From Aristolochia californica (Eukaryota; Streptophyta; Magnoliopsida; Piperales; Aristolochiaceae): a stretch of DNA of 64,000 bases. Position numbers and translations under genes: made by a program. A model generated the notes under the pieces. That model was given only the letters and a program-made list of their open reading frames with translations. It had not been told where the DNA came from and did not search any database. Position 1 is the first letter of the stretch. Each line of letters opens with the position of its first letter. Positions 38,727-48,798 of the stretch are shown piece after piece. Location of the stretch: NCBI GenBank assembly GCA_029961685.1, contig JARWKL010000009.1, positions 20,765,237 to 20,829,236 of the forward strand. Direction: 5' to 3'.

Positions 38727-39293
38727 CATAAAGTTGGAGATTTCTCTCTTGAGGGCTGTAGTTCTCTGAATGGGAAAGTACTTGGACAAAAATTTCGTGA
38801 CTAAAGTGTCCCATGAAGTAATGCTGCCCACCTCTAAGGAATTAAGCCAAGACTTGGCCTTATCCTTAAGTGAAAATGGAAAAAGTCTTAACCGGATAGA
38901 GTCATCTGAGAAATTCTGGAATTTAAAAGTTGCACAAATATCTAAGAATTCCTTGATGTGGTAATATGGGTCCTCCTTCTCCAACCCATAGAATGTAGGG
39001 AGGAGTTGGATCACACCCGGTTTCAACTCATAATTGGCGGTAGTAGTGGGTGGCAATATAATGCAAGAAGGTGATGTGAAGTGGGATGGGATAGAATAAT
39101 CCCTCAGGGCTCTACGGTCACCTGCCACAGGTAACTGTAATGGTTCGCCCTGATTGGCCATGGTAGCTCCTAACTTGACTTCGGGTGTTTTCCTACAAAT
39201 ATGTTCTACCTCTTCAACAAAGGGAGCTAATGGTCCACCTAGGGAGCGGCGCCCGTGCATAAAAACACAAAAATAAACAAAATGAACTATCAA
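38724..39293 (-). pseudogene. Athila gag N-terminal part (Retrotrans_gag domain)
   Basis: Gag forms the particle that packages element RNA. The open frame of 189 codons has a methionine at residue 45 (position 39161, MANQGEPLQL), and gag-like wording starts soon after (RRALRDYSIPS). The first methionine, at 39293, is followed by a hydrophobic stretch and RRSLGG. I cannot decide between them. Residues 88-189 are the gag core: YELKPGVIQLLPTFYGL, EDPYYHIKEF, RLRLFPFSLKDKAKSWLNSL and ITSWDTLVTKFLSKYFP. The frame is cut by TAG at 38724-38726 and continues beyond it. Upstream are a T-rich leader and the primer site. Confidence 0.92.
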
Positions 39294-39355
39294 ATTAAGC
39301 TAACAAACTCGCTACTAAAAATATGAACTAACTAGAAGAAATAAAAATAATTCCA

Positions 39356-39386
<31 letters not shown>

Positions 39387-39452
39387 TAAAAATAAAATAA
39401 AAAAATCTAACCTAAGACTATGGAGAACAAAGAAATACGCCTAATACGTGCC
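39294..39452 (-). other. Athila 5' leader between primer site and gag
   Basis: This is an untranslated leader, read on the minus strand. Its middle (about 39340-39408) is a low-complexity T-rich tract on the coding strand, appearing as repeated AAATAAAA units on the strand given. No open frame of note is seen. Confidence 0.75.
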
Positions 39453-39470
39453 TCCCCAGCAACGGCGCCA
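39453..39470 (-). promoter_or_regulatory. Primer-binding site, tRNA-Asp type
   Basis: On the minus strand the site reads TGGCGCCGTTGCTGGGGA, six bases inside the 5' LTR. It pairs with the 3' end of plant tRNA-Asp as I recall it (ending CCGGCAACGGCGCCA), with one mismatch. This primer type is normal for Athila. Confidence 0.88.
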
Positions 39471-39476
39471 AAAACT

Positions 39477-40894
39477 TGATGTAGAATTTTAGTTACATCG
39501 ACTTTTATACCTCGCAAGCGTACGAATCGTTCATGTAATGTAGCAGTAAGCGAGGGTCATATCCACAGGGAGGATTGAATTTTGTGTATTCTTCAGTCAA
39601 CTAACCTAACCAAATATGATGAATTAATCTGAACTAAACACTAATTATATCCTAAATTATCAAGAAATAATTTAATTAACTACTTGCACAACAGGAAACG
39701 TCAACTCTGGATTTTATCGTGATTCGTGCCTCTCTCGAGCGCCACGTAACCACGAATCCGGATTCTCAATCCTTGCGTCTAGCCCCTCTCGGGCGCCTAG
39801 AGTTAAAGACAGAAATCGGATTAAAATACCAAAATCCAACCTCAATTATAATCTTACCCTAATTAGCTAATTTAATCGAATATCAAGAAAACAAATCTTA
39901 AATAAACCTTAATTATCAAATCAGATTCAATTAACATTCAAAACCTAAGTTCAAACTATATGAAAAATTAAATTCAATAATGACGTATTACTCCCCTTCT
40001 TCCTCCTCTTGCTCGGGCAGCAACTCGTTCTCACGGGTGCTGCAATTTCCAGAAATCAATGGCTTCAGGTTGGCAAGAGTGAGTGGCCGGAGGTAGAGAT
40101 GACGCCAGCGACGAAGATTGGAAGCCGACGGATGGAGGGAACGTTCGGCGAAGAACGAAACAGAGCTGACGTTCTCTAACCGGCTCTCTCGAGTCTCGGT
40201 TGGAGTCGGAATAGCTCCGGGAATGGTCGGAAATACGTAACCAACGCCGGAGGATGGTCAGAAAGCGGAAGTTGCACCGGAGAAGCCCTCTCGGATCACT
40301 TCTCGGTCTGGCGAGCGACGAATGTCGAACTCACCTCAACGGAGACTCTCTCGAGCTCTCCTCGGGTTTGTTCTCGATTGCTGGACGGCAGTGGACGGCG
40401 GTGGACGACGGTGGCGCGGCGGAAGATATTGGCCAGGCGAACGACGGTGGGGAACTCCTCTCGGGTCCTCCCCTGTTTCCGGTCAAAAAAACTTTGTTTT
40501 GGTCTCCGTTTCTGTTTCTCTTCACGCTGCCTTCCCCCCTTTCGTTCGACGCTTCCCTTTCCTTTAAATATGATTTTTCTTATTTTAAAACGATTTGCCC
40601 TAGAAATTACCTCCATTTCACTAAGGGCATTTTGGTAAATATCTTCTTCTCCACCCAAATTCTCCTGAAATTCCATAATTGAATCTATAAAAAGCATTTC
40701 AGGAAGAAATAAGACTAAAAAATAATGAAATATAATTCAGGAGAGAGAAATATGCAATATCGACAGTGATTAATGCCAAATTCAATAAATGCTCATTTCA
40801 TTTGAAAACCGATAAGTAGCCACCTATAACACAATTATAAAGGTTATTCTATTATAATTAACCTAGTTCTCATGTCAGAATATGGCATCTATCA
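39477..40894 (-). repeat. 5' LTR of the Athila element (complete, 1418 bp)
   Basis: The LTR starts, in element direction, with TGATAGAT at 40894 and ends with CTACATCA at 39477, giving the terminal pair TGAT/ATCA. The part shared with the left remnant is 39477-39994. The rest, 39995-40894, exists only here. Its centre (about 40000-40600) is clearly GC-richer than the rest of the window and contains overlapping open frames in several phases, which I take as composition effects. The outer 200 bp is AT-rich again. U3/R/U5 limits cannot be set from sequence alone. Confidence 0.92.
40383..40422 (+). repeat. Four-unit 10-bp minirepeat inside the LTR
   Basis: Consecutive 10-mers GGACGGCAGT, GGACGGCGGT, GGACGACGGT and GGCGCGGCGG form a short degenerate tandem repeat in the GC-rich part of the LTR. 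Confidence 0.8.
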
Positions 40895-40899
40895 CCATA
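40895..40899. repeat. Target-site duplication, right copy (CCATA)
   Basis: CCATA directly follows the ATCA terminus and matches 35392-35396. The satellite resumes immediately with AATTTTATTTACTTACATT. Confidence 0.85.
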
Positions 40900-42629
40900 A
40901 ATTTTATTTACTTACATTTTTTGTTGCATTAAATTTTTTGCACACACAAACTCTTAAATTTTCATTTCATTGTCATCTATTCACTTTTTTGTCTACAAGA
41001 TGAAAGGAAAAGTGAAAACACAAGTTTTGATTTAAGAAAAAAGTATACATCTAAAATCTAAATGCACAATGCACAAATTTAGAGAGAGATATTTCCAAAA
41101 AGTCCATGTAATTTTTAGGGATTCTAAACTCTTTTAAATTTTTATATATCAGGTTATGCAATTGTCGGGAAAAAGGGGAGGCGCGGGAATTTTAACTGAG
41201 TGTTGAATCCCAACCCATAAGTCATTCCTTACAAAAATATAGCCCGTTACGAATAATAAATCACTTTACAATCATCAATGATCGTTAGATCAGCTTTTTG
41301 TAAATGTGCAAAATAATCGCTTGTTTGACTCGGGTAAATATCCGACCGCACGTTCACTTTAGAATTTAATGAGCGGTTTGTTATTCTCTTTAAAAGGTAT
41401 GGAACCATAGGTCATTTTCATCTTTAACATGTTTCAAGCATGCATATCCATTTTTTAAAGTATGTGTAGAAAAATATCTTTCTTATCAAATTCCAAGCTA
41501 TTGGGGTTGTTGAACTAGTCGAATTTCCCAAACTTGGATAAAAAAATTTTGTGTTTATTTGTGGTGTGTGAATAAATTTTATTTACTTACATTTTTTATT
41601 GGTTAAAATTTTTTCCATACACAAACTCTAAAATTGTCATTTCGTTGTCATCTATTCTCTTTTTTGTCTACGAGATGAAGGGAAAAGTGAAAACTCTTGT
41701 TTTGATTTAAGAAAAAAGTAAACATCTAAAACTGAGATGCACAATGCAAAAATTTAGAGAGAGATATTTCAAAAAAGTGTGTGTAATTTTTAGGGATTTT
41801 AAACTCTTTTTAGTTTTTATATATCAGGTTTTGCAATCGTCGGGAAAAAGGGGGAGGCGGAGGAATTTCAACTGAGTGTTAAATCCGACCCCATAAGTCA
41901 TTCCTTACAAAACATATAGCCCGCTATGCATGATAAATCACTCTACAATTATCAATGATCGTTAGGTTAGCGTTTTGTAAATGGGCAAAATAATGACTTG
42001 TTTGACTCGGGTAAATATCCCACCGCACGTTCACTTGAGAATTTAATAAGCAGTTTGTTATTCTCTTTAAAAGGTTTGGATCCATGGGTCATTTGCATCT
42101 TTTACATGTTTAAAGCATGCATATCCAGTTTTTAAACCATGTGTAGAAAAATCTCTTTCTTATCAAATTCCAAGTTATTGGGGTTGTTGAACTAATGGAA
42201 TTTCCCAAACATGGATAACAAAACTTTTGTGCTCATTTGTGGTGTGTGAATAAATTTTCTTTACTTACATTTGTTATTGCTTTAAATTTTTTCCATACAC
42301 AAACTCTAAAGTTTTTATTTTGTTGTCATGTATTCTCTTTTTTGTCTACGAGATGAAGGGAAAAGTGAAACCACAAGTTTTTATTTAAGAAAAAAGTATA
42401 CATCTAAAATGGAAATGCACAATGCATAAATTTAGGGAGAGATATTTCCAAAAACTGTCTGTAATTTTTAGGGATTGTGAACTCTTTTTAGATTTTATAT
42501 ATATGGTTTTGCAATCGTCGGGAAAAGCAGGAGGCGAGGGAATTTAAACTGATTGTTGAATCTCAACCCATAAGTCATTCCTTAAAAAAATATAGCCCAA
42601 TACGCATCATAAATCACTTTACAATCATC

Positions 42630-42650
42630 AATGATCGTTTATTGGGGTTG
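42630..42650 (+). repeat. Short satellite monomer junction (464-bp spacing)
   Basis: ATCATCAATGATCGTT runs straight into TATTGGGGTTG, omitting about 210 bp including GGATCC and AAGCATGC. The same junction recurs at about 46463. Confidence 0.87.
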
Positions 42651-45007
42651 TTGAACTAGTGGAATTTCCCAAACTTGGATAAAAAAAACTTTTGTGTTCA
42701 TTTGTGGTGTGTGAATAAATTTTTTTTACTTAGATTTGTTATTGCTTTCAATTTTTTCCATACAAAAACTCTAAAATTTTCATTTCGCTGTCATCTATTC
42801 TCTTTTTTGTCTACGAGATGAAGGGAAAAGTGAAAACTCAAGTTTTGATTTAAGAAAAAAGTAAATATCTAAAATTGAAATGCACAATGCAAAAATTTAG
42901 AGAAAGATATTTCCAAAAAGTTTCAATAATTTTTAGGGATTGTAAACTCTTTTTAGTTTTTATATATCAGGTTTTGCAATCGTCGGGAAAAGGAGGCGGA
43001 GGAATTTTAACTGAGTGTTGAATCCCAACCCATAAGTCGTTCCTTACAAAAATATAGCCCGTTATGCATGATAAATTACTTTACAATCATCAATGATCGT
43101 TAGGTCAGCTTTTTTTAAATTGGGAAAATAATGGTTTGTTTGACTCGGGTAAATATCCCACTGCACGTTCACTTGAGAATTTAATGAGCGGTTTGTTATT
43201 CTCTTTAAAAGGTTTGGATCCATTGGTAATTTGCATCTTTAACATTTTTCAAGCATGCATATCAATTTTTAAAAACATTTCTAGAAAAATCTCTTTCTTA
43301 TCAATTCCCAGCTATTGGGGTTGTTGAACTTGTGGAATTTCCCAAACATGGATAACAAAACTTTTGTGTTCATTTGTGGTGTGTGAATAAATTTTACTTT
43401 CTTACATTTGTTATTACTTTAAAATTTTCCCATACACAAACTCTTAAATTTTCATTTAGTTGTCATCTATTCTCTTTTTTGTCTACGAGAAGAAGGGAAA
43501 AGTGAAAACTCAAGTTTCTATTTAATAAAAAAGTATAGATCTAAAATTGAAATGCACATTATACAAATTTACAGAGAGATTTTTCCAAAAAGTGTCTGTA
43601 ATTTTTAGGGATTGTGAACTCTTTTTAGTTTTTATATATCAGGTTTTGCAACCGTCGGGAAAAGGGGGAGGCGGGGGAATTTTAACTGAGTGTTGAATCC
43701 CAACCCATAAGTCGTTCCTTACAAAAATATAGCCCGTTACGCATGATAAATCACTTTACAATCATCAATGATCGTTTGGTCAGCTTTTTGTAAATAGGGG
43801 AATAATGGCTTGTTTGACTCGTGTAAATATCATAGTGCACGTTAACTTGAGAATTTTATGAGCGGTTTGTTATTCTCTTTAAAAGGTTTGGATCGATAGG
43901 TCATGTGCATCTTTAAGATGTTTCAAGCATGCATATCAATTTTTTAAACCATGTGTAGAAAAATCTCTTTCTTATCAAATTCCAAGCTATTGGGGTTGTT
44001 GAACTTGTGGAATTTCCCAAACTAGGATAACAAACCTTTTGTATTCATTTTTGGTGTGTGAATAAATTTTATCTTCTTACATTTGTTAATGCTTTAAATT
44101 TTTTGAGTACACGAACTCTGAAATTTTCATTTAGTTGTCATCTATTCTCTTTTTTGTCTTCGAGATGAAGGAAAAAGTGAAAATTCAATTTTTGATTTAA
44201 GAAAAAAGTATATAACTTATATGGAAATGCAAAATGGTCATATTTAGAGACAGATATTTCCAAAAAGTGATTGTAATTTTTAGGGATTGTAAACTCTCTT
44301 TAGTTTTTATATATCAGGTTTTGCAATCGTCGGGAAGAGGGGGAGGCGGGGGAATTTTAACTGAGTGTTGAATCCCAACCCATAAGTCCTTACAAAAATA
44401 TAGGTCGTTATGCATGATAAATCACTTCACAATCATCAATCATCATTTTGTCAACTTTTTGTAAATGGGCAAAATAGTGGCATGTTTGACTCGGGTAAAT
44501 ATCTGACTACACGTTCACTTGGGAATTTAATGAGCGATTGATTATTCTCTTTAAAAGGTATGGATTCATAGGTCATTTGCATCTTTAACATGTTTCAAGC
44601 ATGCTTATCCATTTTTTAAAGCGTGTAGAAAAATCTCTTTCCTATCAAATTTCAAGCTATGGGGTTGTTGAACTAGTGGAATTTTCCAAACTTGGACAAC
44701 AAACCTTTTGTGTTCATTTGTGGTGTGTGAATAAATTTTATTTTCTTAAATTTGTAATTACTTTAAATTTTTTCCATACACAAACTCTAAAATTTTCATT
44801 TTGTTGTCATCTATTCTCCTTTTTGTGTACGAGATGAAGGGAAAAGTGAAAACTCTAGTTTAGATTTAAGAAAAAAGTTTACATCTAAAATTAAAATGCA
44901 CAATGCAAAAATTTAGATAGACATATTTCCAAACAGTGTCTTCAATTTTTAGGGATTGTAAAATCTTTTTATTTTTTATATATCAGATTTTGCAATTGAC
45001 GGTAAAA

Positions 45008-45024
45008 GGGGGGGGGGGGGGGGG
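45008..45024 (+). repeat. 17-base G tract in the monomer's G-rich box
   Basis: Seventeen uninterrupted G replace the usual GGGGGAGGCGGGG form. The corresponding copy about 3.76 kb downstream carries an even longer tract. Confidence 0.85.
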
Positions 45025-46454
45025 TATTTTAACTGAGTGTTGAATCCCAACCCATAAGTCATTCCTTAAAAAAATTGGGTCCGTTACGCATGATAAATCA
45101 CTTTACAATCATCAATCCTCATTAGGTTTGCTTTTTGTTAATGGGCAAAATAATGGCTTGTTTGACTCGGGTAAATATCCCACCGCACGTTCACTTGAGA
45201 ATTTAAGGAGCGATTCATTATTCTCTTTAAATGGTTTGGTTCCATTGGTCTTTTGCATCTTTAACATGTTTCACGCATGCATATCCATTTTTTAAAGCAT
45301 GTGTAGAAAAATCTTTTTCTTTTCAAATTATAAGCTATTGGGGTTGTTGAACTAGTGGAATTTCCCAAACTTGGATAAAAAAACTTTTGTGTTCATTTTT
45401 GGTGTGTGAATAAATTTTCTTTACTTACATTTGTTATTGCTTTAAATTTTTTCCATACACAAACTCTAAAATTTTCATTTCGTTGTCATCTATTCTCTTT
45501 TTTGTCTACGAGATGAAGGGAAAAGTGAAAACTCAAGTTTTGATTTAAGAAAAAAGTAAACATCTAAAATTGAAATGCACAATGCACAAATTTTGAGAAA
45601 GATATTTCCAAAAAGTTTTAGTAATTTTTTGGGATTTTAAACTCTTTTTAGTTTTTATATATCAGGTTTTGCAATCGTTGGGAAAAGGAGGAGGCGGAGG
45701 AGTGTTGAATTCCAACCCATAAGTTGTTCCTTACAAAAATATAGCCCGTTACGCATGATAAATTACTTTACAATCATCAATGATCGTTAAGTCAACTTTT
45801 TGTAAATGGGGGAAATAATGGCTTGTTTGACTCAGGTAAATATCAGACGGCACGTTCACTTGAGAATTTAATGAGCAGTTTGTTATTCTCTTTAAAAGGT
45901 TTGGATCCATTGGTCATTTGCATCTTTAACATTTTTCAAGCATTCATATCAATGTTTAAAAACATTTGTAGAAAAATCACTTTCTGATCAATTCCCAGCT
46001 ATTGGGGTTGTTGAACTAATAGAATTTCCCAAACTTGGATAACAAACTTTTGTGTTCATTTGTGGTGTGTGAATAAATTTTATTTACTTACATTTGTTAT
46101 TGCTTTAAATTTTTTCCATACACAAACTCTAAAATTTTTATTTCGTTGTCATCTATTCTCTTTTTTGTCTACGAGATGAAGGGAAAAGTTAAAACACAAG
46201 TTTTGATTTAAGAAAAAAGTATACATCTAAAATGGAAATGCACAATGAAAAAATTTAGAAAGTGATATTTCCAAAAAGTGTGTGTAATTTTTAGGAATTA
46301 TAAACTCTTTTTAGATTTTATATATCAGGTTTTGGAATCGTCGGGAAAAGGGGGAAGCAAGGGAATTTCAATTGATTGTTGAATCCCAACCCATAAGTCA
46401 TTCCTTACAAAAATATAGCCCGATAGGCATCATAAATCACTTTACAATCATCAA

Positions 46455-46475
46455 TGATCATTTATTGGTTTGTTG
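46455..46475 (+). repeat. Short satellite monomer junction, second occurrence (462-bp spacing)
   Basis: ATCATCAATGATCA joins TTTATTGGTTTGTTG, the same deletion as near 42640, preceded by the shared GCATCATAAATCAC variant. Confidence 0.87.
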
Positions 46476-48771
46476 AACTAGTGGAATTTCCCAAACTTGG
46501 ATAAGAAAACTTTTGTGTTCATTTGTGGTGTGTGAATAAATTTTCTTTACTTACATTTGTTATTACTTTAAATTTTCTCCATACACAAACTCTAAAATTT
46601 TCATTTCATTGTCATCTATTCTCTTTTTTGTCTACGACATGAAAGGCAAAGTGAAAACTCAAGTTTTGATTTGAGAAAAAAGTAAACATCTAAAATTGAA
46701 ATGCACAATGCACAAATTTAGAGAAAGATATTTCTGAAAAGTTTTAGTAATTATTAGGGATTGTAAACTCTTTTTAGTTTTTATATATAAGGTTTTGCAA
46801 TCACCGGGAAAAGGAGGAGGCGGAGGAATTTGAAATGAGTGTTGAATCCCAACCCATATGTCTTTCCTTACAAAAATATAACCCGTTACGCATGATAAAT
46901 TACTTTACAATCATCAATGATCGATAGGTCAGCTTTTTGTAAATGGGGAAAATAGTGGCTTGTTTGACTCGGGTAAATATCCCACCGCACGTTCACTTGA
47001 GAATTTAATGAGCGGTTTGTTATTCTCTTTAAAAGGTTTGGATCCATTGGTCATTTGCATCTTTAACATTTTTCAAGCATGCATATCAATTTTGAAAAAC
47101 ATTTGTAGAAAAATCTCTTTCTTATCAATTCCCAGCTATTGGGGTTGTTGAACTTGTGGAATTTCCCAAACATGGATAACAAAACTTTTGTGTTCATTTG
47201 TGGTGTGTGAATAAATTTTACTTTCATATATTTGTTATTGCTTTAAAATTTTTCCATACACAAACTCTAAAATTTTCATTTCATTCTCATCTATTCTCTT
47301 TTTTGTCTATGAGATGAAGGGAAAAGTGAAAACTCATGTTTTGATTTAAGAAAAAAGTATACATCTAAAATTGAAATGCACAATCCACAAATTTAAAGAG
47401 AGATATTTCCAAAAAGTCTCTGTAATTTTTAGGGATTGTAAACTCTTTTTAGTTTTTATATATCAGGTTTTGCAGCCGTCGAGAAAAGGGGGAGGCGGGG
47501 GAATTTAAATTGAGTGTTGCATCCCAACCCATAAGTCGTTCCTTACAATAATATAGCCTGTTACGCATAAAAAATCATTTTACAATCATCAATGATCGTT
47601 AGGTCAACTTTTTGTAAATTGGGGAATAATGTCTTGTTTGACTCGGGTAAATATCCCAGCGCATGTTAACTTGAGAATTTATTGAGCGATTTGTTATTAT
47701 CTTTAAAAGGTTTGGATCGATAGGTCATCTGCATCTTTAATATGTTTCAAGCATGCATATCCATTTTTTAAAGCATGTGTAGAAAAATCTCTTTCTTATC
47801 AAATTCCAAGCTATTGGGTTGTTGAACTTGTGGAATTTCCCAAACTAGGATAAAAAACCTTTTGTATTCATTTTTGGTGTGTGAATAAATTTTATTTTCT
47901 TACATTTGTTAATGCTTTCAATTTTTTGCGTACACAAACTCTGAAATTTTCATTTAGTTGTCATATGTTCTCTTTTTTGTCTTCGAGATGAAGGAAAAAG
48001 TTAAAATTCATGTTTTGATTTAAGAAAAAAGTGTATATCTTATATGGAAATGCACAATGCTCAAATTTAGAGACAAATATTTCCAAAAAGTGTCTGTATA
48101 TTTTAGGGATTGTAAACTCTTTTTAGTTTTTATATATCAGGTTTTGCAATCATCGGGAAGAGGGGGAGGCGGGGGAATTTTAACTGAGTGTTGAATCCCA
48201 ACCCGTAAGTCATTCCTTACAAAAATATAGGTCGTTACACATGATAAATCACTTTACAATCATCAATGATCGTTATGTCAACTTTTTGTAAATGGGCAAA
48301 AAAGTGGAATGTTTGACTCGGGTAAATATCCGACTGCACGTTCACTTGAGAATTTAATGAGCGGTTTTTTATTCTCTTTAAAAGGTATGGATTCATAGGT
48401 CATTTGCATCTTTAACATGTTTCAAGCATGCATATCCATTTTTTAAAGCATGTGTAGAAAAATCTCTTTCCTAGCAAATTCCAAGCTATGGGGTTGTAGT
48501 GGAATTTTCCAAACTTGGACAACAAACCTTTTGTGATCATTTGTGGTGAGTGAATAAATTTTATTTTCTTACATTTTTTTCATACACAAACTCTAAAATT
48601 TTCATTTTGTTGTCATCTATTCTCCTTTTTGTCTACGAGATGACGGGAAAAGTGAAAACTCTAGTTTTGATTTAAGAAAAAAGTTTACATCTAAAATTGA
48701 AATGCACAATGCACAAATCTTTTTATTTTTCATATCTCAGGTTTTCCAATCAACGGGAAAAGGGGGAGGCA

Positions 48772-48798
48772 GGGGGGGGGGGGGGGGGGGGGGGGGGG
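48772..48798 (+). repeat. 27-base G tract in the monomer's G-rich box
   Basis: Twenty-seven uninterrupted G follow AGGGGGAGGCA. The monomer also lacks about 50 bp just upstream (CACAAATC joined to TTTTTATTTTTCAT near 48719). Confidence 0.85.

Larger units (their letters stand above)
35397..40894 (-). mobile_element. Athila-type Ty3/gypsy LTR retrotransposon, internally deleted and degenerate
   Basis: The element is 5498 bp, lies on the minus strand, is bounded by TGAT...ATCA and is flanked by CCATA. Read in its own direction it has a 1418-bp 5' LTR, a tRNA-Asp-type primer site, a T-rich leader, gag, protease and the first part of reverse transcriptase. A 518-bp LTR remnant follows directly. 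The gag (SLKDKAKSWLNSL), protease (LLDLGAS) and RT (MPFGLCNAPATF, FMDDFSVF) wording is that of the Athila clade rather than Tat/Ogre, CRM or Tekay. RNase H, integrase, any envelope-like frame, the polypurine tract and most of the 3' LTR are absent. Three in-frame stops and two frameshifts add to the damage, so it cannot be autonomous. By eye the shared LTR parts differ at about 11 bases and one indel over about 518 bp, near 2 percent, which suggests a fairly recent insertion. Confidence 0.93.

Noticed and set aside
40254..40697. Overlapping open frames of 81-142 codons on both strands in the LTR
   Set aside because: They fall in the GC-richer centre of the LTR, where stops are rare in all phases. 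They have no recognisable domain and lie in untranslated LTR sequence.
40678..40700. TATA-like CTATAAAAAG in the LTR as the element promoter
   Set aside because: The canonical form is on the plus strand, opposite to element transcription. The minus-strand reading is only weakly TATA-like, so no promoter is called.
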